Shown: piece by piece, positions 25,563 to 35,244 of the stretch | Numbering within the stretch: position 1 is the stretch's first letter | Layout of the letters: each line of letters starts with the position of its first letter | Assembly: GCF_003050785.1 (NCBI RefSeq) | Contig: NZ_QAOH01000005.1 | Location: forward strand, 1-64,000 | Direction of reading: 5' to 3' | Source of the DNA: Celeribacter persicus | GTDB taxonomy: Bacteria > Pseudomonadota > Alphaproteobacteria > Rhodobacterales > Rhodobacteraceae | DNA length: 64,000 nt | Position numbers and translations under genes: made by a program | Notes under the pieces: generated by a model | Seen by the model: only the letters and a program-made list of their open reading frames with translations | Told to the model about the DNA's origin: nothing | Databases searched by the model: none

Positions 25563-25620
25563 GGCTCTGCCTCCGGCGGGAGTATTTCCGGCACAAAGGA
25601 AACAGACAGGGACGCGGGGG

Positions 25621-28600
25621 TTATCCCGCGCCAAATCCCCCACCGCCCGGCGTTTCCATCACGAAAATGCCGCTTGCCGGAAGGTCGATCTCATCATTGC
25701 CCTGAAGGGCAATTTCGGTTCCATCCGGCAGCACCGCCCAGTTGCGCCCAACCGCGCCCGGCGCGCCACCGGCGACGCCGAAGGGCGGTACGATGCGATG
25801 CGAACAGAGCGTCGTCACCGTCACCGGCGTCAGGAATTCCATTTTGCGGATCAATCCCTTGCCGCCGTGATGCACGCCAGCGCCGCCGGAATTCGGACGG
25901 ATCGAAAACTTCAGAAGCCGTACCGGGAAACGCGCCTCCAGAATCTCGGGATCGGTCATGCGCGTGTTGGTCATATGCGACTGCACCGCATCGCAGCCGT
26001 CGAAATCCGGACCTGCTCCGGTGCCCCCCGCGATGGTCTCGTAATTCTGGAATTCATTGTTCCCCCAGACGAAGTTGTTCATCGTCCCCTGCGATCCGGC
26101 AATCACGCCCAACGCACCAAAGAGCGCATTACACGCCGCCTGCGACACTTCGGTATTGCCCGCAATCACCGCCGCACCCTCGCCCGGATTGAGCATCGAA
26201 CCTTCCGGCACGATGATATGGAGCGGTTTGAGACAGCCTTCGTTGAGCGGGATATTCTTGCCCACCAGCGTGCGGAAGACATAGAGCACCACGGCACGCG
26301 AGATCGACAGGGGCGCGTTGAAATTGCCCTTCTGCTGCGGCGAGGTGCCGGTGAAATCGACCGTCGCCGTACGGGATTTTGCATCGACCGTCAGCCGTAC
26401 CTTGATCTGCGCCCCGCTGTCCATTGGATAGGTGAATTCACCATCCGAAAGCCGGTCGATCACAGCCCGGACCGAAGCCTCGGCATTGTCCTGAACATGC
26501 TGCATATAGGCGGTCACCACATCGGCGCCATAGCGCGAAACAACGTCCATCAGCGCCCGACGCCCGGTCTCGTTCGCGGCAACCTGCGCCTGCAAATCGG
26601 CGATATTCTGGTCGATGTTACGCGCAGGATAGCGCCCCGAAGCCAGAAGCCTGCGCATCTTGCCGTCTTCGAACAGACCCCCCGTGACGATCCGCGTGGT
26701 CTCGATCACGACGCCCTCTTCTTCGAGCGTCGTGCTGTCAGGCGGAAGCGATCCGGGCGTGCGCCCGCCGACATCGGCATGATGCCCCCGCGCACCAAGC
26801 CAATAGATCGGCTTTTCACCCACGAAAACCGGCGTGACCACCGTGATATCCGGCAGATGCGTGCCGCCACGATAGGGCGAATTGAGCACGAAAGCGTCGC
26901 CCTCGACGGCATCGGGAAATTGTCGGATCACCGTCTGCACCGAGTCCGACATGGACCCGAGATGCACCGGCACATGCGGCGCATTGGCGACAAGATGCCC
27001 CTGCGCATCGAAGATCGCGCAGGAAAAATCAAAGCGTTCCTTGATGTTCACCGACCACGAAGTATTCGCCAGCGTCGCGCCCATCTGATCGGCGACCGAC
27101 ATGAAGAGGTTCGACATGACCTCCAAGAGGATCGGATCGGCCTCGGTGCCCACGGCGGCGCTGCGTTCGGCGGCAAAAGCACGCGTCAGGATCAGGTTTC
27201 CCTGTCGATCGAGACGCGCGGTCCAGCCGGGTTCAACCATGTTGGTCCCGGTCGGTTCGGAGATCACGGCGGGACCATGGATTTCTGCGCCTTGCGGCAC
27301 GGCTTGGCGGTCGTAAAGCGGCACCTCGCCCCAGCCGGAGGCCGTCACGGAAATCATGGCTTTCGGCTGAGCGTCCCCTTCGACCATCCGTTGCGGGACA
27401 GGTGTTTCACCAGTCTCCCCGACTGCCTCAACCGCCAGCATATCGAGGATCAGATCACGTCCCGGCGGCGCGAAACCGAAACGCGCTTTATGCGCCGCCT
27501 CGAAGGCTTTGGTCATGTCAGAAGCAGAGCCGAATGGCACATCGAGGGTTTGATGCGAACCGGTGTAGCGCAGATGCGCACGGGTCAGAGTGCGGATTTG
27601 TGTCACGCCTTGGGCCGCGACCTCGGCCTCCGCCTCGGCCATCAGCGCGATGAGCGTCTCCTGAGCGGCATCCAAGCCGGAAAGCGGCAAATCCATCTGC
27701 GCCTCTCGAAGCGCCCGGATCTCGGCCAAGCCCATGCCATAGGCCGACAAGACCCCCGCAAACGGATGGATCAGAACCCGCTCCATCCCCAAGGCATCGG
27801 CGACGAGACAAGCGTGCTGCCCCCCCGCACCGCCAAAACACTGAAGCGTGTACTGCGATACATCATGCCCACGCTCGACCGAGATTTTCTTGATCGCATT
27901 GGCCATGTTGTCGACAGCGATCTTAAGAAAACCTTCCGCCACCTCTTCGGGCGTCAACGCTTGTCCGGTCGCCGCGTTGATCTGGGCGGTGAGCATCTCG
28001 AACCCGCGACGAGTCGCCTCGACATCCAGAGGCTGATCGCCCTCCGGTCCAAAGACATGTGGGAAGTGATCGGGCGAGAGCTTGCCGAGAAACACATTGC
28101 AATCGGTAACGGTCAGAGGCCCGCCCCGGCGATAGGCGGCAGGTCCGGGATCGGCCCCCGCGCTTTCGGGGCCAACCTGAAACCGCCCGTCGCGGAAGCT
28201 ACAGATCGAGCCGCCACCGGCCGCGACCGTATGAATGTCCATCATCGGCGCACGCAGGCGCACGCCCGCGACCTCGGTCTCAAACGTGCGTTCATAAAGA
28301 CCCGCGTAATGCGACACATCCGTCGAGGTGCCGCCCATGTCGAAGCCGATCAGCCGGTCGAACCCCGCAGCCTCGCCCGTGCGGACCATGCCGACGATCC
28401 CCCCCGCAGGTCCCGACAGGATGGCATCGCGTCCCTGAAACAAGGAGGCATCGGTCAGCCCACCATTCGATTGCATAAACAAGAGACGCTCACAGGCATG
28501 GCCCAATGAGAGCGCCTCGGCCACCTGATCGACATAGCGGCGCAGGATCGGGGAGAGATAGGCGTCAACCACGGTGGTGTCGCCACGGGACACAAGCTTC

Positions 28601-29217
28601 GCCAATCTCGAGGTTTCATGCGATGTGGAGACTTGCGTAAAACCGATCTCCCGCGCGATCTCCGCGACGAGAATTTCATGCGCGGGTTCGAGATACCCAT
28701 GCAGGAAGGCGATGGCGACGGCGCGAATGCCCTGATCGAAAGCCGATTGCAGAGCGGTCCGCGCCACATCCTCATCCAGTGTCGTCACAACAGAGCCATC
28801 TGCCGCCAGCCGCTCCGGAATTTCCGCGACACTCTCATAGAGCAATTCGGGACGTTTGATCTCCAGCGAAAAAAGATCGGGCCGGGTCTGGTAGCCGATG
28901 CGCAACAGATCACGGAAACCTTCGGTGATCAGCAAAAGCACCCGCTCACCCTTGCGCTCCAGAAGCGCGTTGGTGGCGACCGTGGTACCCATCTTGACCG
29001 CTCCGATTGCACGCTCCGGGATCGGAGCGCCCGGCGCAAGGCCCAGAAGATCGCGAATGCCCTGTTCGGCGGCATCGCGATAACGCTCTGGATTGTTGGA
29101 CAGGAGTTTATGGGTGTGAAGACGCCCCGAAGGGTCGCGCCCCACCACATCGGTGAAGGTGCCGCCCCGGTCGATCCAGAAATCCCACTGCCTCGTGCTG
29201 CCCGTCTCTGCGCCCAT
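25621..29217 (-). CDS. Fused hydantoinase A/B-type 5-oxoprolinase
   Basis: 1198 residues from ATG 29217; the in-frame TTG-like start at 29274 would add residues unlike the family. The HyuA half (about 1-690) has [43 protein letters not shown] and AAGGGSIC, the ASKHA-type ATP site. The HyuB half (about 700-1198) has [17 protein letters not shown] and VPVHLGSM, then a Gly-rich end ([10 protein letters not shown]). Fused proteins of this length open 5-oxoproline or hydantoin-like rings with ATP. The gene is convergent with allA, and its position beside purine breakdown suggests a cyclic ureide or lactam, which remains inference. Confidence 0.9.
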   Translation of the reverse strand: MGAETGSTRQWDFWIDRGGTFTDVVGRDPSGRLHTHKLLSNNPERYRDAAEQGIRDLLGLAPGAPIPERAIGAVKMGTTVATNALLERKGERVLLLITEGFRDLLRIGYQTRPDLFSLEIKRPELLYESVAEIPERLAADGSVVTTLDEDVARTALQSAFDQGIRAVAIAFLHGYLEPAHEILVAEIAREIGFTQVSTSHETSRLAKLVSRGDTTVVDAYLSPILRRYVDQVAEALSLGHACERLLFMQSNGGLTDASLFQGRDAILSGPAGGIVGMVRTGEAAGFDRLIGFDMGGTSTDVSHYAGLYERTFETEVAGVRLRAPMMDIHTVAAGGGSICSFRDGRFQVGPESAGADPGPAAYRRGGPLTVTDCNVFLGKLSPDHFPHVFGPEGDQPLDVEATRRGFEMLTAQINAATGQALTPEEVAEGFLKIAVDNMANAIKKISVERGHDVSQYTLQCFGGAGGQHACLVADALGMERVLIHPFAGVLSAYGMGLAEIRALREAQMDLPLSGLDAAQETLIALMAEAEAEVAAQGVTQIRTLTRAHLRYTGSHQTLDVPFGSASDMTKAFEAAHKARFGFAPPGRDLILDMLAVEAVGETGETPVPQRMVEGDAQPKAMISVTASGWGEVPLYDRQAVPQGAEIHGPAVISEPTGTNMVEPGWTARLDRQGNLILTRAFAAERSAAVGTEADPILLEVMSNLFMSVADQMGATLANTSWSVNIKERFDFSCAIFDAQGHLVANAPHVPVHLGSMSDSVQTVIRQFPDAVEGDAFVLNSPYRGGTHLPDITVVTPVFVGEKPIYWLGARGHHADVGGRTPGSLPPDSTTLEEEGVVIETTRIVTGGLFEDGKMRRLLASGRYPARNIDQNIADLQAQVAANETGRRALMDVVSRYGADVVTAYMQHVQDNAEASVRAVIDRLSDGEFTYPMDSGAQIKVRLTVDAKSRTATVDFTGTSPQQKGNFNAPLSISRAVVLYVFRTLVGKNIPLNEGCLKPLHIIVPEGSMLNPGEGAAVIAGNTEVSQAACNALFGALGVIAGSQGTMNNFVWGNNEFQNYETIAGGTGAGPDFDGCDAVQSHMTNTRMTDPEILEARFPVRLLKFSIRPNSGGAGVHHGGKGLIRKMEFLTPVTVTTLCSHRIVPPFGVAGGAPGAVGRNWAVLPDGTEIALQGNDEIDLPASGIFVMETPGGGGFGAG

Positions 29218-29380
29218 ATCCGCCCCGCAATCCACCTGTCGCGGGAGGTTAGGAGATCGCGACACAGGCAACAAGACAGACAGCGGATCACGGGCACGGA
29301 CCAGCGTGGAATTTTCTGCCGAATTTCGGCGAAATCCCTCTTGACCCCCGCACTGTCCCCCTCTATCTACGCGGCACTTC

Positions 29381-29457
29381 GGCGGAGTAGCTCAGTTGGT
29401 TAGAGCAGCGGAATCATAATCCGCGTGTCGGGGGTTCAAGTCCCTCCTCCGCTACCA
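29381..29457 (+). tRNA. tRNA-Met(CAU), elongator type
   Basis: Full cloverleaf by eye: acceptor GGCGGAG pairs with CTCCGCT (first pair G-U), D stem GCTC/GAGC, anticodon stem GCGGA/TCCGC with loop ATCATAA (anticodon CAT), T arm GGGGGTTCAAGTCCCTC, and an encoded CCA. The D and T loops are standard. The 5' end is GG, not the CG of initiator tRNA, so it is an elongator Met tRNA; a lysidine-modified Ile2 tRNA cannot be fully excluded. It sits at the left border of the repeat-bounded catabolic block. Confidence 0.95.
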
Positions 29458-29602
29458 TATCCTCACAGCAAAACACTGGAATGATGTAGCTTTTCACAAA
29501 GCTCCAATCTGTTCCCACCATTTCTCCCACACTTCGGGCAATGGTTCGTCTACGGCTCATTCTCCGATTTCTCAAAAGAATCCGCGCTTTCAATAAGCGC
29601 CT

Positions 29603-29680
29603 AACCTGAGAAGAATGGAGAAACGAATGTCCAACACCCTTACCCAAGTCACCTCTGATCAAGATCTATGCGACTTGGCG
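29603..29680 (+). repeat. 78-bp direct repeat, left copy
   Basis: It matches 41793-41870 in the same orientation with 7 mismatches in 78 positions and no gaps. It contains a ribosome site and the first 18 codons of a short reading frame. It lies 146 bp after tRNA-Met, with the catabolic block between the two copies. Confidence 0.85.
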
Positions 29681-29722
29681 ACTCCCGCCAAAAAAATCAG
29701 GAGCGATCCGAACGACCTGTAA
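29627..29722 (+). pseudogene. Short ORF in the left repeat, probably truncated
   Basis: 31 codons from ATG 29627 with GGAGA five bases upstream. Its first 13 residues, MSNTLTQVTSDQD, nearly match the right-hand copy (MSNSLTQVTSDQN); the two then diverge, and this copy runs into the 3' end of the epimerase gene. It is probably the cut 5' end of a small gene. No family is recognised. Confidence 0.4.
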
Positions 29723-30944
29723 AATAACGACAATGATCGCGGATACCTTTGTAGTATCCGGAAAGATCTCGCGTCAGCGGATAGATACAGGCCTGCAGCG
29801 CATGATAGATGTCTGGTTTTCCAGTAAATTGCCGTTCCACGGGGCGCCCGACCTCATCAATTTCAGGATACCAGCCGCCCCGGTCATGATCCACGAAGAA
29901 ACGGTTGGCGACATTCCAAAGCCGTCTGAACCATTCAGCATCCACCTCTTTCAACGACAGTTTGTGCAGACTGGAAAACGCGCCCATCGCCTCTGCAACC
30001 GGCCACCAATAGCGATCTGACACGGCAACGTTCCCCTTGAAGTCAAGCGTGTAAGCGAACCCCCCCGTTGGTTGCCAAGCGGCATCTGCCGCCGTTTCTA
30101 TCAGCCGCCGTGCGATACGCGGCGCATCGGTGTTGGGCCGCCCTGAAAGGTCCCAATACTGTAAGAGCAGGCGCCCGAGTTCAAAAGAGTGACCGGGTGT
30201 CGTGCCAGCCGGACGGAACATCGGGTCGCCCGCATAGCTGCGATCTACCGCCCACTCGGCAGTATAATGCTCCGGGAGATGCCACCCGTATGCCGGCGCG
30301 ATCTCATTGGTAAAGAATGTCAGAATACGCCCCGCGCGGAGCAAGAAGACCTCGTCACCCGTCGCCTCGAAGGCGGAAAGAAACGCCTCAATGCCATGCA
30401 TATTGGCGTTCATGCCGCGATACTTGGAAAAAACCGTCCAATCCCGGCGAAACTCGTCGCGTAGCCGACCAGTCCCTTCATCCCAGAAATGCATGTCGAT
30501 GTCGGCGCACACCTCAGCCAACACGCGATCTGCCTCGTCATGGCCCGCCGCCTTTGCACTGGCCGCAGCCAAAAGAACAAAAACATGCCCATAGGCCAGT
30601 TTATCCTCGGAAACCGCGCCATTCCCACGGGCAATTGGCAAATAGCCGCCATAGAGCCGATCACGGTGTTCATTCTTCAACGCAGCCATCCCTGCATCTA
30701 AAATATCCGTGCAGGCCGGAGCCCCCGCAAGGTGTCCCAGAGCATAGGCATGCACCAAGCGCGCCGTGGTCATCAGCGTTTGTGGTTGATCGGGAATGGC
30801 CCGCCCCGCATGGTCCAGAAGATCGAACCCGCCATCGGATCGCAAACTCGCCTGGAAAAACTCGAGCTGCGCCAAAGCATTCGAGATCAGGACCGAGGCA
30901 AGCTCGGGGTCGACAAGAGAAGATGCTTCTGGCCGCGCAGACAT
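29697..30944 (-). CDS. AGE-family sugar epimerase/isomerase
   Basis: 415 residues forming an (alpha/alpha)6-barrel protein of the N-acylglucosamine 2-epimerase/YihS family. Active-site patterns: GHSFELGRLLLQYW (about 245-258), DRYWWPVAEAMGAF (about 312-325) and KPDIYHALQACIYP (about 385). Family members isomerise or epimerise mannose, sulfoquinovose, cellobiose or N-acylglucosamine. The substrate cannot be chosen from sequence. It is the last gene of the leftward set and follows ridA by 62 bp. Its 3' end lies next to the 78-bp repeat, so it marks the left edge of the block. Confidence 0.85.
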   Translation of the reverse strand: MSARPEASSLVDPELASVLISNALAQLEFFQASLRSDGGFDLLDHAGRAIPDQPQTLMTTARLVHAYALGHLAGAPACTDILDAGMAALKNEHRDRLYGGYLPIARGNGAVSEDKLAYGHVFVLLAAASAKAAGHDEADRVLAEVCADIDMHFWDEGTGRLRDEFRRDWTVFSKYRGMNANMHGIEAFLSAFEATGDEVFLLRAGRILTFFTNEIAPAYGWHLPEHYTAEWAVDRSYAGDPMFRPAGTTPGHSFELGRLLLQYWDLSGRPNTDAPRIARRLIETAADAAWQPTGGFAYTLDFKGNVAVSDRYWWPVAEAMGAFSSLHKLSLKEVDAEWFRRLWNVANRFFVDHDRGGWYPEIDEVGRPVERQFTGKPDIYHALQACIYPLTRDLSGYYKGIRDHCRYFTGRSDRS

Positions 30945-31006
30945 TGGCTTTCCTTTGAAATTGAACGAGGCGTCGCAACCTTTGCAACGCCCCCGATTGG
31001 CTGTGC

Positions 31007-31432
31007 TTAGCCCAGCGAAATCGTGATATGCTCAACGTCCGCCTTGGATGCGCCACGATAGGCCGTCACTTCGATTTCAACTTTGAAATCCGGCGCCCCA
31101 AGGGGCGAGCACGTCACGGTGCGCTGAGGATCGATGCCCTTCAGACGCTGACCGACATATTCCATAACTGCCTTGGCATCTTCGACATAGGGGATGAAAA
31201 TCTTCGACTGGACCACATCTTCGAGACAGGATCCGACGGATTTCAGTGCGCCTTCGATGTTGTTGAAACATTGTTTGGCCTGCTCGACGGCATCGGTGGA
31301 CATTTCGCGGGTCTTGTAATTGCGACCGGCAGTATTGGAGACGAAAATCCAGTCATCGACGGCAACGATGCGGGAATAGCTTTCTTTTTCCTCAAAGATT
31401 GAGCCGGATTTGACTTTGGTGATTTTGACCAT
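31007..31432 (-). CDS. RidA/YjgF-family imine deaminase
   Basis: 141 residues, close to family length. It shows the Rid fold pattern NNIEGALKSVGSCLEDVV, then IFIPYVEDAKAV, and the active-site Arg in DPQRTVTC with an EIEVTAYRG end. RidA hydrolyses reactive enamines and imines left by amino-acid oxidation or dehydration. A FAD-dependent amino-acid oxidase is encoded in the same set, which gives it a natural substrate. It lies 111 bp downstream of hyuB, with a hairpin in between, so its level may be set apart from the hydantoinase. Confidence 0.88.
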   Translation of the reverse strand: MVKITKVKSGSIFEEKESYSRIVAVDDWIFVSNTAGRNYKTREMSTDAVEQAKQCFNNIEGALKSVGSCLEDVVQSKIFIPYVEDAKAVMEYVGQRLKGIDPQRTVTCSPLGAPDFKVEIEVTAYRGASKADVEHITISLG

Positions 31433-31483
31433 GGGTATACCTTTCTTGGCCTGTACGTGGGTGTCACGAGAGTGAGAGAAACC

Positions 31484-31515
31484 AGCCCGCTCGCATTTGG
31501 GAACGAGAGCGGGCT
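31484..31515 (-). terminator. Hairpin between hyuB and ridA
   Basis: AGCCCGCTC (31484-31492) pairs with GAGCGGGCT (31507-31515) across a 14-nt loop, 29 nt after the hyuB stop. On the minus strand it is followed by GGTTTCTCTC, so it looks like a partial intrinsic terminator that would lower ridA and epimerase expression. Confidence 0.55.
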
Positions 31516-31543
31516 GACGAGAAACGCCATTAATCGGAAGAGG

Positions 31544-33172
31544 TTAGGCGTCTATCCCATAAACAGTCTTGGCGATGTCCGGGGTGATCCGTCCTTCGGC
31601 GAGATCGCGGGTAATTGCCTCGGGAGCGCGTTTCGCCGGATCGCCATAACCGCCCCCGCCGGGGGTGACGATCGCAACGATCTGGCCGGGTTTAAGATCG
31701 ACCATGCCGGAGAATTCGGTGCGCCCGTCGCCGAAATCGAGATGTGTGCACTCTGCACGGCCGCCGCCTTCCAGCCCCCAGGGGTAGGACGCCACGCGGG
31801 AGCCTTCGACTGTGAACCGACAGGCTTTCTCGGCGCGGTAAACACGCCGAATGCCCATACCGCCGCGGAACTCACCCGCTCCAGCAGACCCATCGACCAA
31901 CTCATATCGCAAAAGCGTCAGCGGATATTCGAGCTCCAACGCCTCGACCGGAAGGTTGGAAGTATTGGTCAGACCAACATGGATACCGGACAAACCATCG
32001 CCCGACGGTCGCGCACCGCCACCGCCGCCGATGGTCTCGAGATAGACCCAGATATTGCCGTCATCGTCCGTACCGTTGAAAATCGCACCGGTGCAGCACC
32101 CGTTGCCAGCGGCCATTACCTTGCCCGGAAGAGCTTTGGCGAGCGCACCATAGACCAGATCGGTGACACGCTGCGCGGCCGCGATGCGTCCGTCCACAGC
32201 CGCGGGATATTCGCAGTTCAGAATAGATCCTTTTGGGGCGGTCACCGTCAGAGGGCGCGCCAGCCCTGCGTTCGGAAGAACGGTCGGGTCCAGTACGGAT
32301 TTCACCGTGAAATAACATGCCGCGAGAAGCGAGGTATAGATCAGGTTCAGCCCACCCCGCACCTGCGGCGGTCCATCGAAGGACAGTGTCATCTCATCAC
32401 TCTTGACGGTGATCGCAACCTGAAATGTCATGACCTCTGCGCGCTGGTTGCTGTCGAACTGATCCTCGAATGTGTATGTTCCATCCGGAATCGCGGCGAT
32501 TGCAGCCCGCATTTTGCGCTCGGCATAATCCTGTAAAGCATCACCCGCAGCGAGAACCTTTTCCATGCCGTACTTGTCACAGAGATCGCTCATGCGCTGC
32601 ACGCAAAGACGGTTGGCTGACATTTGCGCACGCAGGTCCGAAATCCGTTCGCGCGGCACCTGACAGTTCAGCAGGAACATCTCCTGAAGGTCGGTGTTGA
32701 GCTCCCCCTCACGATAGAGACGTACCGGCGGGATACGCAGTCCTTCCTGATAGATGTGATCATGGCCGCGGTCTGCAAAATCTGAATGGTGCGCGGTGTT
32801 GACCGCCCATGCCACTAGGGTTCCCTGCACGAAAATCGGCTCTGCCAGAACGATATCGGGCAAATGCGTCGCCCCACCCGCATAGGCATCATTGGCCATA
32901 AAGACGTCGCCCGGCTTAATGTCCTGAAGCGCGAAACGGCTCAGGATTGCTGGGATCACCCCTAAAAAAGAGCCAAGGTGCATCGGGATATGTTCGGCCT
33001 GACACAGAGTATTTCCGCGATGATCAAAGAGTGCCGTGGAACAGTCGCGCCGCTCTTTGATGTTGGTCGAATAAGACGCACGCACCAACGCCTCGCCCAT
33101 TTCCTCGACAATGGATTGCAGTGCGGAGCCAATAACTTCGACGGTGATCGGGTCGATTGTCGGGGTCGTCAT
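31544..33172 (-). CDS. hyuB: Hydantoinase B/oxoprolinase subunit
   Basis: 542 residues, the usual length of stand-alone HyuB. Patterns: EVIGSALQSIVEEMGEALVR at residues about 9-28, NIKERRDCSTALFDHRG, HIPMHLGSF, and a Gly-rich end VTPGGGGYGDP. HyuB pairs with HyuA to open hydantoin- or oxoproline-type rings with ATP. Its start overlaps the hyuA stop (ATGA), as expected for equal subunit supply. It is separate from the fused copy at 25621-29217 and clearly diverged from it. Confidence 0.92.
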   Translation of the reverse strand: MTTPTIDPITVEVIGSALQSIVEEMGEALVRASYSTNIKERRDCSTALFDHRGNTLCQAEHIPMHLGSFLGVIPAILSRFALQDIKPGDVFMANDAYAGGATHLPDIVLAEPIFVQGTLVAWAVNTAHHSDFADRGHDHIYQEGLRIPPVRLYREGELNTDLQEMFLLNCQVPRERISDLRAQMSANRLCVQRMSDLCDKYGMEKVLAAGDALQDYAERKMRAAIAAIPDGTYTFEDQFDSNQRAEVMTFQVAITVKSDEMTLSFDGPPQVRGGLNLIYTSLLAACYFTVKSVLDPTVLPNAGLARPLTVTAPKGSILNCEYPAAVDGRIAAAQRVTDLVYGALAKALPGKVMAAGNGCCTGAIFNGTDDDGNIWVYLETIGGGGGARPSGDGLSGIHVGLTNTSNLPVEALELEYPLTLLRYELVDGSAGAGEFRGGMGIRRVYRAEKACRFTVEGSRVASYPWGLEGGGRAECTHLDFGDGRTEFSGMVDLKPGQIVAIVTPGGGGYGDPAKRAPEAITRDLAEGRITPDIAKTVYGIDA

Positions 33173-35223
33173 GCTTTGACCTCCAAAATGAGATTGAGAT
33201 AGGAATCCACCGTGCCGCGCATATCGGGCAGGATGACTGTGGTCGTGTCCATTTGCTCGATGATGGCCGGCCCCTCGATCACGTTACCGGCCATGAGCGC
33301 GTTGCGCGAATAGACCGGACAGGTAACGAAATCCCCGGCCTCCGCCATGTAGACATCCCGCGTGTCAATTCGCGCCTCAGAGGCATCCGGACCAACCGGC
33401 ACCTGCGGCTTGAACTGCGCCTTGTTGACGATCCCAGCCGCCTCGAGGCGAAGCGTCACGAGCTGGATCGGCTCTCCCTCGGCAATGAAACCGAAGCGCT
33501 GGCGGTGGGCGGCCTCAAAGCCCTCTTCAAGTGCCTTGAAGGTCTCTGCGGTAATCGGCCCCGCAGGCACTGCCACGGACAGTTCGTAGTTTTGACCCAT
33601 ATAGCGCATGTCGACCGTGCGCGTCATAACGCGGCAATCTTTGGCGATGGCCTCATTGTCGAACCAGATCCCGGCCTGCGCCATGAGATCGGCAAACCCG
33701 CTTTCGACCGCACCCAGAGCGTTCTCATCGAGCGGCATCAGGCGAGAGATTGCGAAATCTGCCCGCAAATCGGTTAGCAAAAGACCAAGCGCGCAGAGCG
33801 TTCCGGGCGTCAACGGCACGATGACTTTGGCCATGTCCAATTCGCGCGCCAGACGCGCTGCATGAAGCGGCCCCGCGCCCCCGAAAGCCATAAGCGCATA
33901 GTCGCGCGGGTCGTGACCGCGTTGCACAGATATCACCCGGATCGCTTTCGCCATATTGGCGGTAACAACGGAAATGATGCCCTGTGCCGTTTCCATCACG
34001 CCAAGACCCAGCTTGTCGGCAAGCCGTTGCACTGAGGCCATCGCCAGATCGCGGCGCACTTTCATCCGCCCACCCAGAATTTCGACCGGGTTCAGTGTCT
34101 GAAGCACGATATTGGCGTCTGTCACGGTTGGCTCCTCATTGCCCAGACCATAACAGACCGGCCCCGGATGTGCGCCAGCCGAACGCGGACCGACCTTCAA
34201 AAGCCCGCCGGTATCAACATGCGCGATAGACCCCCCGCCGGCGCCCACCGTGTGAATGTCGAGCATCGGTGCCTTGATCGGATACCCATGCACATCGGCC
34301 TCACCGGTGAGCTGGCACACCCCGTTTTTGAGCAGCGCGACATCCGACGACGTACCGCCGACATCAAAGGTGATGATATTGTCGAACCCGGCCATTTTTC
34401 CAATGGCCTGCGCCGCCACCACCCCTGTCGACGGGCCGGACAGCACCGTGCGTACCGGTAGATTCGCGGCCGTATCAAACCCGATAACACCGCCGTTCGA
34501 CTGAGTGAGCTGAGGCGCGATCTCAAGGCCGATCTCTGTGAGACGGTCTTTAAGACGGCGGATATAACGATGCATCACCGGGCCGAGATAGGCGTTCACA
34601 ACCGTGGTCGAAAGACGTTCAAACTCACGGAACTCCGGCGCGACATCATGAGAGGTCGACACGAAAACATCCGGAAGCTCTTCGGCAATCACACGCTTGG
34701 CAAGCTCTTCGTGTTCGGTGTTGAGAAACCCGTAGAGAAAGCACACCGCAAGGGACTTGATGTCTTGCGTTGCCAGCGCCTTAAGCTCAGTGCGCAGTGC
34801 CGCCTCATCAAGCGGCACATCAACCGTGCCGTCATGATGCAACCGCTCCGGCACCTCGCGCCGCAAATCGCGGGACACGAGCTGTTCGGGTTTTTCCGCA
34901 AACATGTCGTAAAGGTTCGGACGCTTCTGCCGCCCGATCTCCAGCAAGTCGCGAAAACCGTCAGACACGATCAGCCCCGTTTTGACGCCACGCAACTCAA
35001 TCAGGGCATTCGTCGCCACCGTGGTGCCATGCCCCAGAAAGGACAAATCCTTAGCCGTTGCGCCCACTTGATCCAAGCCTTCGACCACCCCGGCAGTGAT
35101 CCCGCGTGATGGATCATCCGGTGTCGACGACACCTTCCAGATTTCGACTTTCCCGGTCTCTTCATCAAACAAGCACACGTCCGTGAACGTGCCACCCGAG
35201 TCTACGCCAATTCTCCAGGCCAT
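33169..35223 (-). CDS. hyuA: Hydantoinase A/oxoprolinase subunit
   Basis: 684 residues, standard for HyuA. ATP-site patterns of the ASKHA fold: GVDSGGTFTDVCLFD (about 5-19), [16 protein letters not shown] (about 63), TFDVGGTSSDVALL (about 280), and GAGGGSIAHVD. It provides the ATP-dependent half of a ring-opening enzyme. It follows the oxidase gene after 21 bp and overlaps hyuB by 4 bp. Placed between an importer, an amine oxidase and RidA, it probably frees an amino acid from a lactam, hydantoin or similar ring; the real substrate is not known. Confidence 0.92.
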   Translation of the reverse strand: MAWRIGVDSGGTFTDVCLFDEETGKVEIWKVSSTPDDPSRGITAGVVEGLDQVGATAKDLSFLGHGTTVATNALIELRGVKTGLIVSDGFRDLLEIGRQKRPNLYDMFAEKPEQLVSRDLRREVPERLHHDGTVDVPLDEAALRTELKALATQDIKSLAVCFLYGFLNTEHEELAKRVIAEELPDVFVSTSHDVAPEFREFERLSTTVVNAYLGPVMHRYIRRLKDRLTEIGLEIAPQLTQSNGGVIGFDTAANLPVRTVLSGPSTGVVAAQAIGKMAGFDNIITFDVGGTSSDVALLKNGVCQLTGEADVHGYPIKAPMLDIHTVGAGGGSIAHVDTGGLLKVGPRSAGAHPGPVCYGLGNEEPTVTDANIVLQTLNPVEILGGRMKVRRDLAMASVQRLADKLGLGVMETAQGIISVVTANMAKAIRVISVQRGHDPRDYALMAFGGAGPLHAARLARELDMAKVIVPLTPGTLCALGLLLTDLRADFAISRLMPLDENALGAVESGFADLMAQAGIWFDNEAIAKDCRVMTRTVDMRYMGQNYELSVAVPAGPITAETFKALEEGFEAAHRQRFGFIAEGEPIQLVTLRLEAAGIVNKAQFKPQVPVGPDASEARIDTRDVYMAEAGDFVTCPVYSRNALMAGNVIEGPAIIEQMDTTTVILPDMRGTVDSYLNLILEVKA

Positions 35224-35244
35224 GCGTGTAGTCCCTGTTAGTTT

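Noticed and set aside
25798-28509. 903-codon plus-strand frame opposite the fused hydantoinase
   Set aside because: Arg/His-rich antisense frame; the minus-strand protein is full length and well matched.
29381-29457. tRNA 3' end as a classic attachment site
   Set aside because: The last 30 bases of the tRNA are not repeated near 41.8-42.4 kb; the direct repeat starts 146 bp after the tRNA.
29414-29662. 82-codon minus-strand frame ending EEGLEPPTRGL
   Set aside because: A known artefact of reading through the complement of a tRNA gene.
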